This document shows, one piece after another, positions 23,487-32,182 of a stretch of 64,000 nt of DNA; within the stretch, counting starts at the first letter, position 1; every line of letters starts with the position of its first letter. The translations under genes were made by a program, and so were the position numbers. A model generated the notes under the pieces. That model worked only from the letters and a program-made list of their open reading frames with translations. It was not told where the DNA came from and did no database searches. Location: contig ONCE01000007.1 in the NCBI GenBank assembly GCA_900316245.1, forward strand, positions 124,001 to 188,000, given 5' to 3'. This DNA comes from an uncultured Bacteroidales bacterium. Lineage in GTDB: Bacteria; Bacteroidota; Bacteroidia; Bacteroidales; UBA932.

Positions 23487-24503
23487 CTAAAAACCTTCGG
23501 TTGAGATTATTCCGGCAAATCCCAGCACACCCAGGACCACCAGGATGATGAGCCACAGCACAAAAATCACCAGTCCGGGTTTCCAGGAAGGGGATTTGAA
23601 GCCGAAGATCATCTGAATACCCCCGTAGAGAATTCCTACAAAGGGAAGAATGACAGCCAGGGCCACCAGCACCATCACCCAAGTGGTGTCCATCAGGTCC
23701 AGGAAAACCGGGGCGTGTTCGGACAGTTCCTCCATAAACTCCATATAGGGAACCCCGAAAAGATCCTCCCCCTTGAGGCTGAGCACGGAGATGGAGGCCA
23801 GGCCGGAAGTGCCAGTAATGAGAAGGACCAGGCCGATGATGATCAGAAAGATGCGGCCAAACTGCTTGAAGAAATCGGAGTGAGCCACCTCGCGGGCTGT
23901 GTCTCCCATCTCGCGGATACCGGACTGCACGTTGCGGCGGATTTCATCGGCCGTTCCACTCTCTCCGCTCATGGCCCAGCGGTCCTGGGCCGTGCGGGCG
24001 GCCGGCATGGCCAGCCAGAGTACGCAGTAGATGGCCGGAACGGTCAGGCTCCACGCTCCGGAGTGCATTCCTCCCAGGAAGTTGGCCAGGGCCAGGACCA
24101 CAAAACCCAACCGCAGCCAAGCCACCTCTATGTCAAAATAGGCGGCCAAACCGCTGCAGACGCCGCCCAGGCTCTTGTTGGCAATGTCACGGAAAAGGCG
24201 CTTCTGCTGCTTCTGACCCGCGGGGTCTTCCATAGCAGGGTCATCGGCCTCAATCCTTTCAGGACGGCCTACCACGTCAATCACGGCCTGCACGTGGGCC
24301 AGGGTTCCTACGCGGCCGTTGCCACATTTGTCCAGCAGCAGTTCGGCCACGCGCTCCTCGATGCCTTCCATAATTTCCTTGCCGCCTTCCTGCTGAAGGT
24401 AGTGGGCTTCCAGCTCGGAGATATATTTTCCCAGAGCCTGGGAGGCATCCTGTTCCAGGGTGAAGGCGTACCCGCCCACACTGATCTGTTCTGTAGTTTT
24501 CAT
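23487..24503 (-). CDS. PspC-domain membrane protein (large)
   Basis: Protein of 338 residues. Residues 1-90 form a cytoplasmic alpha-rich domain (EQDASQALGKYISELEAHYLQQ then EIMEGIEERVAELLLDK and HVQAVIDVVGRPE), also found at the N-terminus of the other PspC protein in this operon. Residues about 100-160 are a PspC domain (KRLFRDIANKSLGGVCSGLAAYFDIEVAWLRLGFVVLAL). Further membrane segments are visible near residues 150-170, 212-232, 272-294 and 312-334. PspC proteins sense or relieve envelope stress with phage-shock-type regulators. It is the last gene of a PspC-PadR-PspC operon, following PadR by 3 bp, which implies PadR controls all three. Confidence 0.85.
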   Translation of the reverse strand: MKTTEQISVGGYAFTLEQDASQALGKYISELEAHYLQQEGGKEIMEGIEERVAELLLDKCGNGRVGTLAHVQAVIDVVGRPERIEADDPAMEDPAGQKQQKRLFRDIANKSLGGVCSGLAAYFDIEVAWLRLGFVVLALANFLGGMHSGAWSLTVPAIYCVLWLAMPAARTAQDRWAMSGESGTADEIRRNVQSGIREMGDTAREVAHSDFFKQFGRIFLIIIGLVLLITGTSGLASISVLSLKGEDLFGVPYMEFMEELSEHAPVFLDLMDTTWVMVLVALAVILPFVGILYGGIQMIFGFKSPSWKPGLVIFVLWLIILVVLGVLGFAGIISTEGF

Positions 24504-24506
24504 CGG

Positions 24507-24839
24507 TTAAGACTGTTTTAAGGTTTCAATACTCTGCACCATTTCCTGCCAGGCGGCATCCATTTCGGCCAACTGGGCGCGGCCCTTTTCGGTAATCACA
24601 TAATATTTGCGGGGCGGGCCCTGGGGACTTTCCTCCCAGCGGTACGATAGCAGGCCCTGGTTCTTCTGACGGATCAGAAGGGGATACAGAGTGCCTTCCA
24701 CCACCAGCATATTGGCGGTCTTGAGTTCTTCCAGAATACTGGAAGCGTAGGCTTCCTTGCGGCTCAGAATACAGAGGATACAGTATTCCAGCACGCCTTT
24801 GCGCATTTGAGCGCGTACGTTGTCGTTACTGTTCTCCAT
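24507..24839 (-). CDS. PadR family transcriptional regulator
   Basis: Winged-helix repressor of 110 residues, the usual short PadR form. Visible: LEYCILCILSRKEAYASSILEEL (helices 1-2), the recognition region VVEGTLYPLLIRQKNQGLLSY, the wing EESPQGPPRKYYVITEKGRAQL (residues about 67-88), and a C-terminal dimerisation helix (WQEMVQSIETLKQS). PadR proteins usually repress neighbouring membrane genes and let go on binding a small ligand or on cell-envelope stress. It sits between two PspC-domain genes, 2-3 bp from each, so it most likely regulates its own operon. Confidence 0.93.
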   Translation of the reverse strand: MENSNDNVRAQMRKGVLEYCILCILSRKEAYASSILEELKTANMLVVEGTLYPLLIRQKNQGLLSYRWEESPQGPPRKYYVITEKGRAQLAEMDAAWQEMVQSIETLKQS

Positions 24840-24841
24840 AA

Positions 24842-25411
24842 TTAGCTTCTATAAGTGGTAAAACGGGACATATTCTCTGCCGTGGGGGCCAGGCCGCGGA
24901 GCTCGCACTTCTTGGCGGGCGTATCGGCCAGCGGAACGGCGATCCAGAAGATGACGTAAATCCAGAAACCGGCACTGCCGCAGACGAGCGCCACCAGCAT
25001 AAAGATGCGGATGAGGGTCACGTCCACATCCAGGTAGAGGGCCAGGCCGGAGCAGACGCCGGCTACCTTCTTCTCGTCCGGGTCACGGTAGAGTTTCCGG
25101 TCCGGGCGCACCACCATGGTGGGACCGTTGGCGGTGGTATTGTCATTGTCCCGGGAACCGTCCGGCATACCCAGCGTGGCAGCCACTTTCTCCACTTTTT
25201 CCAGGGTTACCACCCGGCCGCTCTCCCCTACTTCCTGGGCAAAGAGTTCTGCGATGCGGCCTTCAATTTCTTCCATCACTTCGGCCTTCTGGCTCTCCGG
25301 CACGGTGAGACGGGCCTTGAAGTGATCCAGATAGCGTCCCAGACGCTCGTAAGCATCATCTTCGAGGGTGAAGTTACGCCCTCCGAGGCAAGCATTCACA
25401 ACTTTTTTCAT
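24842..25411 (-). CDS. PspC-domain membrane protein (small)
   Basis: Protein of 189 residues. The N-terminal 90 residues (ACLGGRNFTLEDDAYERLGR, then VMEEIEGRIAELFAQEVG and LEKVEKVAATLGMPDG) mirror the N-terminal domain of the larger PspC protein. A PspC domain follows at about 105-165: RKLYRDPDEKKVAGVCSGLA, ALYLDVDVTLIRIFMLVALV, then a second membrane segment GFWIYVIFWIAVPLA. I chose the ATG at 25411 (MKKVVNACLGG); upstream extension would run through the promoter (25444-25451). First gene of the PspC-PadR-PspC operon. Confidence 0.87.
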   Translation of the reverse strand: MKKVVNACLGGRNFTLEDDAYERLGRYLDHFKARLTVPESQKAEVMEEIEGRIAELFAQEVGESGRVVTLEKVEKVAATLGMPDGSRDNDNTTANGPTMVVRPDRKLYRDPDEKKVAGVCSGLALYLDVDVTLIRIFMLVALVCGSAGFWIYVIFWIAVPLADTPAKKCELRGLAPTAENMSRFTTYRS

Positions 25412-25443
25412 GAGTTCTATCGTTTTAAAATTATTTTCCGATG

Positions 25444-25475
25444 CAAAGATATAAATTTTTTTTGGTACTTTGCAA
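25444..25475 (-). promoter_or_regulatory. Promoter of the PspC-PadR-PspC operon
   Basis: On the minus strand TATCTTTG (25451-25444) is an exact -7 element, with TTG (25475-25473) 21 bp upstream as a -33. The start codon follows 33 bp downstream of the -7 element. Confidence 0.7.
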
Positions 25476-25510
25476 TAAAAGGTACTAAAATTTTCATAAA
25501 TATTTTGCAT

Positions 25511-25541
25511 AAAAAAGCCCCGGGTCCTGAGATCCGGGGCT
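25511..25541 (-). terminator. Terminator after rubredoxin gene
   Basis: On the minus strand AGCCCCGG-10 nt-CCGGGGCT is followed by TTTTTT. Eight perfect GC-rich pairs plus a U-run 18 bp after the rubredoxin stop make this a convincing intrinsic terminator. Confidence 0.85.
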
Positions 25542-25558
25542 AAATTACAGAAACAGAC

Positions 25559-25717
25559 TTATTCTGCCGGGGAGAAATCATCTTTACCTACGCCGCACAC
25601 GGGGCATACCCAGTCGGCGGGGATGTCTGCGAAAGGAGTTCCGGGGGCAATGCCGCTGTCGGGATCCCCCACAGCCGGGTCATAAACATACCCGCAAATG
25701 TTACATACGTACTTCAT
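25559..25717 (-). CDS. Rubredoxin
   Basis: Small electron carrier of 52 residues with one Fe(Cys)4 site. The two Cys pairs are C5-N-I-C8-G-Y and C38-P-V-C41-G, with the conserved aromatic/Pro core (Y-V-Y-D-P-x-x-G-D-P-x-x-G-I-x-P-G-T-x-F-x-D-I-P-x-D-W). Start ATG at 25717, stop TAA at 25559; the length is standard. In anaerobes rubredoxin passes electrons to rubrerythrin or superoxide reductase for oxidative-stress defence or to other oxidoreductases. It follows the fumarase gene on the same strand, but a GC-rich hairpin (25737-25767) lies between, so it may have its own or leaky transcription. Confidence 0.96.
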   Translation of the reverse strand: MKYVCNICGYVYDPAVGDPDSGIAPGTPFADIPADWVCPVCGVGKDDFSPAE

Positions 25718-25736
25718 GTTATTATAAAAGTGGTTA

Positions 25737-25767
25737 AAAATTAGCCCCTCCCCTCGGGGGAGGGACT
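25737..25767 (-). terminator. GC-rich hairpin repeat acting as terminator after fumarase (copy 2)
   Basis: On the minus strand ccctcccccgaggggagggg is followed by ctaattttt, 25 bp after the fumarase stop. It belongs to the same dispersed hairpin family as 5231-5278 and 39098-39141. Confidence 0.65.
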
Positions 25768-25791
25768 TAAAGGGTGCTTCGGGGAAACTGA

Positions 25792-27420
25792 CTACAGGCC
25801 GATGGTCTTGAAGAAGTCGTTACCCTTGTCATCCACGAGGATGAAGGCCGGGAAGTCTTCCACGGTAATCTTCCAGATGGCTTCCATACCCAGTTCGGGG
25901 TACTCTACGCAATCGATGCTGCGGATGCTGCTCTGGGAGAGGACGGCGGCCACGCCACCGATGGTGCCCAGGTAGAAGCCACCGTGCTTCTTGCAGGCGT
26001 CCGTGACCATCTGGGAACGGTTGCCCTTGGCAATCATCACCAGGGAAGCGCCGTGATCCTGGAATTCATCCACATAGGGATCCATACGGTTGGCCGTGGT
26101 GGGACCCATGGAACCGCAAGGCATACCGGCCGGAGTCTTGGCCGGGCCGGCATACAGGATGGGATGGTCCTTGAAGTAAGCGGGCATCTCCTCGCCGGCA
26201 TCCAGGCGGGCCTTGAGCTTGGCGTGGGCAATGTCACGGGCCACGATGATGGTGCCCTTCAGGTTGACGCGGGTACCTACGGCGTACTTGGTGAGTTCTG
26301 CCCTTACGGCATCGATGCCCTTGTCCAGGTCTATCTCTATGCCCTTGGGACCCTCACCGGGACGGCGGAGTGCCTCGGGAATAAGTTCGGAAGGATTGGT
26401 GTCCATCTTCTCGATCCAGACGCCGTCTGCATTGATCTTGGACTTGATGTTGCGGTCTGCGCTGCAGCTTACGCCCATACCGATGGGGCAGCTGGCACCG
26501 TGGCGGGGCAGACGGACCACGCGGATATCGTGGGCCAGGTATTTGCCGCCAAACTGGGCACCCAGACCAATCTTCTGGGCTTCCTTCAGAAGCTTTTCTT
26601 CCAGATCGACATCGCGGAAGGCACGGCCGGTCTCGTCACCGGTAGTGGGCAGGTTATCGTAGAACTTGATGCTGGCCAGCTTCACGGTAAGGAGGTTCTT
26701 TTCGGCCGATGTGCCGCCGATGACAAAGGCGATGTGATAGGGAGGGCAGGCAGCCGTTCCCAGGGAACGCATCTTCTCCACCAGGAACGGGATAAGGGTT
26801 CCTTCGTTCTGGATGGTGGCCTTGGTCATAGGATAGAAATAGGTCTTGTTGGCGCTGCCGCCGCCCTTGGCCACCATAATGAAGTGATATTCATTGCCAC
26901 AGGTGGCCTCAATGTCAATCTGGGCCGGGAGGTTGCACTTGGTATTCACCTCGTTGTACATATCCAGAGGGGCATTCTGGCTGTAGCGGAGATTCTCCTG
27001 GGTGTAGGTGTTGAAGACACCGCGGCTCAGGGCTTCCTCGTCTTCGAAGCCGGTCCAGACCTGCTGACCTTTTTCGCCGTGGATGATGGCGGTACCGGTA
27101 TCCTGGCAGAAAGGAAGCACGCCCTTTACGGAAGTCTCGGCATTGCGAAGGAACTGCAGGGCCACATACTTGTCGTTGTCGGAGGCCTCAGGGTCACTGA
27201 GGATCTGGGCCACCTGAAGGTTGTGGGCGCGGCGCAGCATAAACTGGCAGTCGTGGAAAGACTGCTGAGCCACCAGCGTAAGGGCCTCAGGGCTCACTTT
27301 CAGCATCTTGTGTCCTTCGAATTCCCCTTCCGAAACCAGCTTCTCGGAGCCGGGAATCTTGTAATACTCTGTAGTATCGGCGCCGAGTTGGAACATGGGC
27401 GCGTATTTGAAATCAGCCAT
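25792..27420 (-). CDS. Class I fumarate hydratase
   Basis: Oxygen-sensitive 4Fe-4S fumarase of 542 residues that interconverts fumarate and malate, part of the reductive branch to succinate in anaerobes. The N-terminal Fe-S domain (residues about 1-330) shows [14 protein letters not shown] with a cluster Cys, [26 protein letters not shown] and a [18 protein letters not shown]-like segment ([17 protein letters not shown]). The C-terminal beta domain (about residues 370-542) carries [28 protein letters not shown] and the catalytic-region [17 protein letters not shown]. The length agrees with two-domain class I enzymes. It shares a 60-bp region of divergent promoters with the porin gene. Confidence 0.95.
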   Translation of the reverse strand: MADFKYAPMFQLGADTTEYYKIPGSEKLVSEGEFEGHKMLKVSPEALTLVAQQSFHDCQFMLRRAHNLQVAQILSDPEASDNDKYVALQFLRNAETSVKGVLPFCQDTGTAIIHGEKGQQVWTGFEDEEALSRGVFNTYTQENLRYSQNAPLDMYNEVNTKCNLPAQIDIEATCGNEYHFIMVAKGGGSANKTYFYPMTKATIQNEGTLIPFLVEKMRSLGTAACPPYHIAFVIGGTSAEKNLLTVKLASIKFYDNLPTTGDETGRAFRDVDLEEKLLKEAQKIGLGAQFGGKYLAHDIRVVRLPRHGASCPIGMGVSCSADRNIKSKINADGVWIEKMDTNPSELIPEALRRPGEGPKGIEIDLDKGIDAVRAELTKYAVGTRVNLKGTIIVARDIAHAKLKARLDAGEEMPAYFKDHPILYAGPAKTPAGMPCGSMGPTTANRMDPYVDEFQDHGASLVMIAKGNRSQMVTDACKKHGGFYLGTIGGVAAVLSQSSIRSIDCVEYPELGMEAIWKITVEDFPAFILVDDKGNDFFKTIGL

Positions 27421-27445
27421 AAAAGTTGTAATTGTTTTAACTTTA

Positions 27446-27453
27446 CAAATATA
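27446..27453 (-). promoter_or_regulatory. -7 promoter element for fumarase
   Basis: TATATTTG on the minus strand, exact consensus, 26 bp before the ATG. It lies back-to-back with the porin promoter at 27467. Confidence 0.6.
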
Positions 27454-27466
27454 AGAATATTATTCG

Positions 27467-27474
27467 TAACTTTG
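27467..27474 (+). promoter_or_regulatory. -7 promoter element for the porin gene
   Basis: TAACTTTG, exact consensus, ends only 7 bp before the ATG at 27482. The transcript should therefore be leaderless or nearly so. The string gtaactttgtggg just before the start recurs before tatD at 41531. Confidence 0.6.
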
Positions 27475-27481
27475 TGGGGAT

Positions 27482-30109
27482 ATGGCAAAGATATGGAGTG
27501 ACATATTGGTCCCGCTGGCCATAGCGGGCTGCCTGGCGGCTCAGACCGTGGGGGTTGAAGCCTCCCGGGCATCCCGCCTTCACTCCTATTTCCCCAAGGC
27601 CGTACGGGATACGGTGGTTGTACCGGACACCGTAGTCAAGAAACCCAAGATTGACTCGGTGCTGGTGGAAGAAGAGGAGTTCGACCTCTTTGGAGACGTG
27701 CCGGACACCCTGCCCAAGGTCTTTGCCCGGGACACCATGCGGGTGCCGGACAGCCTCAAGTACACCAACCCCTTCCTTTACGAGTGGTATGTGGCCACCA
27801 AGGACAGCTACACCCACCACTGGGTAGTGGATTCCCTGAAGGCCGCCGGAGACAGCGCAATCTGGCCCCGCATCGATTCCCTGTACCTGGCCGATTCCAC
27901 CGCCGCCGCCAAGGCCGCCTGGGATAAGAAATGGGCCTCGATGACCAAGGCCGAGCGCAAGCGCTGGACCAACGAGAACATCAAGATTCCGGCCATCCGC
28001 CGCCGTCAGGACTCCATCCGTCACCGCAAGGACAGCATCAAGCACATCAAGGACAGCATCACCCAGAATACCCCGCGCATCCTGGAAACCTCCTACCTGC
28101 CGGATTCCCTGCAGTACAAGCGCCTGGTAACCTGGAAGCACGACCGCTATTACAACAGCATCTCCCTCTTCGAGTGGGATACCACCTACAACTACCGCTT
28201 CTACGACTATCCCTTTATGCGGGAAGACGTGGGAGCCACCTGGCTGGGCATGCCGGGTTCGGCCGTCCAGACGTACAACTGGTTCCTCCGGGACAAGGAG
28301 ACATCGACCTCCTTCTTCCGCGCCCTCGAAACCTGGACCTATACGCCCGAAAACCTGCCCCAGTTCAATACCAAGACCCCTTACACGGAACTGGAATATT
28401 ACGGCAACCTCTTCTCCAACGAGAGCCTGGCGGCCGATGCCTTCCGCGTACTCACCACCCAGAACATCCTGCCGGCCCTCAATGTAACGGCCGAAATGAA
28501 GCGTTACGGCGGTGCCGGTATCCTCAAGAACGAGCACACGGACAACCGCAACTACTTTGTGAGCGGCAACTATCTGGGCAAGAAATACCTGGCCCACGGC
28601 GGCTTCATCTATGACCACGGAACCCGCACGGAGAGCGGCGGTGCCAGAGACAATTACTGGATTCTGGATACCCTGGTGGATGTTAGGGAAGTGGACGTGA
28701 ACCTGGCCGCCGCCAGCAACCGCTTCCGGAAGATGACCGTCTTCTATGACCAGAGCTACCGCATTCCCTTCGACTTCATAGAAAAGCTCCGCCACCGCGG
28801 AGACACCACCTGGGTGCCGTCAGATACGGTGAACACCAACATCACCACGGGCTACATAGGAACCTCCTCGGAATACTCCACCTATTCCAAGAAGTACGCA
28901 GACAATACGGACCAGTACCTGAAACAGTTCTACCGGGACCAGTTCTTCATCAATCCCAACAAGAGCGTCGATTCCCTCCGCACCATGCGGCTGGACAACC
29001 GCATTTTCCTGCGTTTCCAACCCTGGAAGGAGGACGCCCTGGTCTCCAAGATCGAAGGCGGCGTGGGTAACCGGTTCCAGACTTTCTACCTCCAGACCCC
29101 CGACGACGTCCTCTACAAGAGCAAGAACCACAAGTGGAACAGTTTCTACACGTATGTAGGAGCCGAAGGCCTTCTGGGCCGATACCTCCAGTGGGACGCC
29201 ACCGGCCTCATCAACTTTGCCGGGGCCGAAGCCGGAGACTTCTTCGTAAAGGCCAACGCCAAGGTCAGCCTGTATCCCTTCCGAAGGGATCCCAGCAGCC
29301 CCATCTCCCTAAGCGCCCATTTCGAGACCCGCCTGCAGGAACCGGAATTCTACGAGCAGCACTTCTATTCCAACCACTTCAAGTGGGAGAACGACTTCTC
29401 CAAAGTCTCCACCACCCGCATCCAGGGCCAGCTGGACATTCCCCGCTGGAAACTGCGCGCCCACGTGGGATACGCCCTGCTCAAGAACAACGTATACTAC
29501 GATACCCTGGCCATCGTAAGGCAGAACACGGAGCCTATGAGCGTGCTCACAGCCGGCCTTACCAAGGATTTCGTCTTCGGGCCCGTCCATCTGGAGAATT
29601 CGGCCCTGCTGCAGTTCTCCTCCAACAAGGACGTGGTTCCGCTTCCCTTGCTGGCCCTCAACCTGCGCTGGTATGTGCAGTTCAATATCGTAGACCCCAA
29701 GACCCTGCAGATGCAGATTGGCGCCAACGTGCGGTACAACACCAAGTGGTTCGCCCCTGCCTACAACCCTGTAGCCGGGGTCTTCCACCAACAGAACGAA
29801 GAGCAATACGGCAACACGCCCATCTTTGACATCTTCGTGAATATGCAGTGGAAGAAAGCCTGCATCTTCATCAAGATGGAAAATGCCGGCAAGGGCTGGC
29901 CTATGACGGCACACGATTACTTCACGGCCCACCACTACATCCAGGCACCTGCGATGTTCAAAGTGGGCATCAGCTGGCCTTTCTACCCCCGTTTGGGTGT
30001 AGCCAAGACCCTTTCATCCCGAGCCAGTTCCTCCTTGGGAGGCGGCAGCGGCTCCGGCGGCGGAGGAGGCAGAGGCTCCGGCTCCAACTTCGGTGGCTTA
30101 AACTTCTAA
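27482..30109 (+). CDS. Putative outer-membrane porin (Porin_10 type)
   Basis: Outer-membrane protein of 875 residues. An N-terminal signal segment (LVPLAIAGCLAAQTVGVEA) is followed by a periplasmic, charged region with repeated D-S-I/K-D-S pairs (residues about 165-195: RRRQDSIRHRKDSIKHIKDS). From about residue 215 comes the Bacteroidota 'putative porin' sequence (Porin_10, PF14121): YLPDSLQYKRLVTWKHDRYY, then GVGATWLGMPGSAVQ-like DVGATWLGMPGSAVQTYNWF, and many amphipathic strands. The tail is unusual: after KVGISWPFYPR the chain adds a Ser/Gly-rich stretch (LGGGSGSGGGGGRGSGSN) and ends FGGLNF. No TonB box or plug is seen. Transport substrate unknown. The MltF-like gene follows after 4 bp. 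Confidence 0.82.
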   Translation: MAKIWSDILVPLAIAGCLAAQTVGVEASRASRLHSYFPKAVRDTVVVPDTVVKKPKIDSVLVEEEEFDLFGDVPDTLPKVFARDTMRVPDSLKYTNPFLYEWYVATKDSYTHHWVVDSLKAAGDSAIWPRIDSLYLADSTAAAKAAWDKKWASMTKAERKRWTNENIKIPAIRRRQDSIRHRKDSIKHIKDSITQNTPRILETSYLPDSLQYKRLVTWKHDRYYNSISLFEWDTTYNYRFYDYPFMREDVGATWLGMPGSAVQTYNWFLRDKETSTSFFRALETWTYTPENLPQFNTKTPYTELEYYGNLFSNESLAADAFRVLTTQNILPALNVTAEMKRYGGAGILKNEHTDNRNYFVSGNYLGKKYLAHGGFIYDHGTRTESGGARDNYWILDTLVDVREVDVNLAAASNRFRKMTVFYDQSYRIPFDFIEKLRHRGDTTWVPSDTVNTNITTGYIGTSSEYSTYSKKYADNTDQYLKQFYRDQFFINPNKSVDSLRTMRLDNRIFLRFQPWKEDALVSKIEGGVGNRFQTFYLQTPDDVLYKSKNHKWNSFYTYVGAEGLLGRYLQWDATGLINFAGAEAGDFFVKANAKVSLYPFRRDPSSPISLSAHFETRLQEPEFYEQHFYSNHFKWENDFSKVSTTRIQGQLDIPRWKLRAHVGYALLKNNVYYDTLAIVRQNTEPMSVLTAGLTKDFVFGPVHLENSALLQFSSNKDVVPLPLLALNLRWYVQFNIVDPKTLQMQIGANVRYNTKWFAPAYNPVAGVFHQQNEEQYGNTPIFDIFVNMQWKKACIFIKMENAGKGWPMTAHDYFTAHHYIQAPAMFKVGISWPFYPRLGVAKTLSSRASSSLGGGSGSGGGGGRGSGSNFGGLNF

Positions 30110-30113
30110 TGAT

Positions 30114-31037
30114 ATGGATCGCAGAACCCTGGCATACGCAGCCGCGCTGGCACTGGTACTTCTGCTCATCCCCATCAGAAGTACCAAGAATGTTGTAGCC
30201 CCCCCGCCCGAAGGAAGCCTCCGCTGCGCCATTCCTACCCACGACGACGCCTTCCACCGTTCCCTGGTCAAGAAATATGCAGACGACAAAGGTCTGGATA
30301 TGAACATTGTCCTCTGCCGGGACCTCAGCGTGCTGGATTCCCTCCGGAACGGGAACCTGGACCTGGTGGTAGCCAATGACCCGCCGGACAGCCTCCTGGA
30401 CGGCCTGGCTACCTCCCGCGCCTTTGCCGACGGCAGCGTATGGGCCGTGCGGGAAGACGAAGTGGAAGCCCTCCGCCACATCAACCAGTGGATCACCGAA
30501 CTCACGGCATCGGCCCGTTTCAACCGTATGCAGAAGCGCTATTTCTCCGGGAAAACGGTGAGCCTCACCTCCATCAGCCAGTACGACAATATCCTGCGCC
30601 AAAGTGCCGACAGCATAGGCTGGGACTGGCGCCTGCTGGCCGCCGTGGTGTACCACGAGTCCCGCTTCCACAACGACGCCAACTCCTCCAAGGGAGCCCT
30701 GGGCCTGATGCAGATCCGCAGCAAGCGCTATACGGCCGAGATGCTGCTCAACCCTTCGGCCAATATCACCGTGGGTTCCCGCTACCTCAAAAAGCTGGAG
30801 AATATGTTCTCAGACACCGCCTCAGACCCCGTAGAAGCCACCAAGTTTGCCCTGGCCGCCTACAATATGGGAGAAGGCAAACTGGTGCAGCTCATAGAAC
30901 AGGCGCAGGAACAAGGGATGGACCCCTCCCGCTGGGACAACCTGAAGACAATGTTGCCCGAAGGACATCACACCCGCGCCTACGTGGAGAATGTCCTCAA
31001 CACTTATTCTTATTACAGTAAACTCTATCCGAGATAG
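30114..31037 (+). CDS. MltF-like lytic transglycosylase
   Basis: Cell-wall lytic enzyme of 307 residues. A membrane or signal segment at residues 6-22 (LAYAAALALVLLLIPI) is followed by a reduced solute-binding-like region (SLRCAIPTHDDAF ... DLVVAND) that resembles the non-catalytic domain of MltF, and then an SLT lytic transglycosylase domain from about residue 165: WDWRLLAAVVYHESRFHNDA, with the catalytic Glu in H-E-S-R-F (about 185), KGALGLMQI (about 201-209), GSRYLKKLENMF, and AAYNMGEGKL. Such enzymes cleave the MurNAc-GlcNAc bond to make 1,6-anhydro ends. It lies 4 bp after the porin gene, hinting that the two are co-expressed during envelope growth. Confidence 0.88.
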   Translation: MDRRTLAYAAALALVLLLIPIRSTKNVVAPPPEGSLRCAIPTHDDAFHRSLVKKYADDKGLDMNIVLCRDLSVLDSLRNGNLDLVVANDPPDSLLDGLATSRAFADGSVWAVREDEVEALRHINQWITELTASARFNRMQKRYFSGKTVSLTSISQYDNILRQSADSIGWDWRLLAAVVYHESRFHNDANSSKGALGLMQIRSKRYTAEMLLNPSANITVGSRYLKKLENMFSDTASDPVEATKFALAAYNMGEGKLVQLIEQAQEQGMDPSRWDNLKTMLPEGHHTRAYVENVLNTYSYYSKLYPR

Positions 31038-31039
31038 GC

Positions 31040-32182
31040 TCAGTCGGCCTTGACCGTCTGGGCGGGATCGATACGGGCAATTACCCGCGTAGGAGCCCAG
31101 AGAAGCAGCAGGATGCCCAGGAAAGCGGCGGCATCGGCCCCCAGAATCCATAAGATATTTACCCGCACCGGGACCCAGGAGACGAAGTAATTGACCGGAT
31201 CCAGGGGAATCAGATGCAGGGTGCCTTGAAGCAGGCAGAAAAGCAGGGCGGCGGCGTTTCCTATGAGCATACCTTTGAGCACTGCCTTGGCGCCGATGCG
31301 CACGAAAAGGCGGCCTATAGAACGGTTGTCCATCCCCAGGGTCTTGAGGGTGCCCACGGTAGAAATGTTCCGCAGGAGCATGATCAGAAGGCCGCTCACC
31401 ATATTGAAACCGGCCACCACCGTCATCAGGATCAGGATGATGACCACATTGTAATCCAGCAGGTTCAGCCAGTCGAAAACTTGCGGATAGCGCTGCCGGG
31501 AAGAAGTCACATAATAGTCTTCCAACAGCGAGCCGATATTCAGGGCCAGGCGGTTGGCATCGGCCCCTTCCCGGAGGGTCACTTCCAGGGAGGAAGCCTC
31601 CTCCTGCGTCCAGCCATTGAGGCGCTGGATGTCTTCCAGGTTGGCATATACCAGCAGGTTGTCGTCCAGTTCCAGCAGGTCCCGGTGGACCTCCCCGATC
31701 TGGAATTTGCGCACCCGGAGTTTCTCTCCCACAAAATAGGTGGTGAGGTCGTCCCCTACCCCTACGCCCAGAATCTCGCTCAAGCGCTGCGGGATGGAGA
31801 CCTGAAGGGAGGGCCGATCGGCTCCGTCATCCCCGACCCGATCGGGGATCCCCTTCACGATGACGCCGTGCACGGTTTCCCCGTTTTTCACGATGCCGGC
31901 CCGCACGGCTACGGGCTGGATGTCCGAGACCCCGGGAAGCGCCCGGATGGCCTCTTCCTCGGGAAGGTGCACGGGCAGGGATTCGGGGTCATCGGTCCCC
32001 GACGGGAACGGGGAGATGGTCACATCGCCGGCCATGGCCGCCACTCCTTTCCGGATTTCATACCGGAAACCGGAGCTGACGGCCACTGCCACGATGATGA
32101 CAAAGAAACTGACGGCGATAGCTACCGCCGCCACGTTTCCTTGAAAAGTAAGTTTCCTGGATATGAAGCGATCCGCTACCAA
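31040..32182 (-). CDS. FtsX/LolC-type ABC transporter permease
   Basis: Inner-membrane permease of 380 residues of the MacB/FtsX/LolCE class, probably lipoprotein release. A first membrane span (VAAVAIAVSFFVIIVAVAVS, residues about 17-36) is followed by a periplasmic domain and three more spans near residues 240-262, 290-315 and 340-365 (ILWILGADAAAFLGILLLLW). Start is TTG at 32182, overlapping the M13 gene stop by 7 bp; the next in-frame ATG would cut off the first span, so TTG is likely real. A palindromic repeat (31826-31850) sits in frame at about residue 112-119 (IPDRVGDD) and a degenerate one near residue 55-65. No ATP-binding partner is adjacent. Confidence 0.83.
   Translation of the reverse strand: MVADRFISRKLTFQGNVAAVAIAVSFFVIIVAVAVSSGFRYEIRKGVAAMAGDVTISPFPSGTDDPESLPVHLPEEEAIRALPGVSDIQPVAVRAGIVKNGETVHGVIVKGIPDRVGDDGADRPSLQVSIPQRLSEILGVGVGDDLTTYFVGEKLRVRKFQIGEVHRDLLELDDNLLVYANLEDIQRLNGWTQEEASSLEVTLREGADANRLALNIGSLLEDYYVTSSRQRYPQVFDWLNLLDYNVVIILILMTVVAGFNMVSGLLIMLLRNISTVGTLKTLGMDNRSIGRLFVRIGAKAVLKGMLIGNAAALLFCLLQGTLHLIPLDPVNYFVSWVPVRVNILWILGADAAAFLGILLLLWAPTRVIARIDPAQTVKAD
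31826..31850. repeat. In-frame palindromic repeat, copy in LolC-type gene
   Basis: GTC followed by ATCCCCGA-cccga-TCGGGGAT and C: eight perfect arm pairs. It is read on the minus strand as I-P-D-R-V-G-D-D. Same architecture as copies at 56584, 56657 and 58881. Confidence 0.7.

Noticed and set aside
31988-32018. A fifth palindromic repeat in the LolC-type gene
   Set aside because: It starts GTCATCGG and holds partly matching arms (TCCCCG, CGGGGA), but pairing is short and the loop is different; too degenerate to count.
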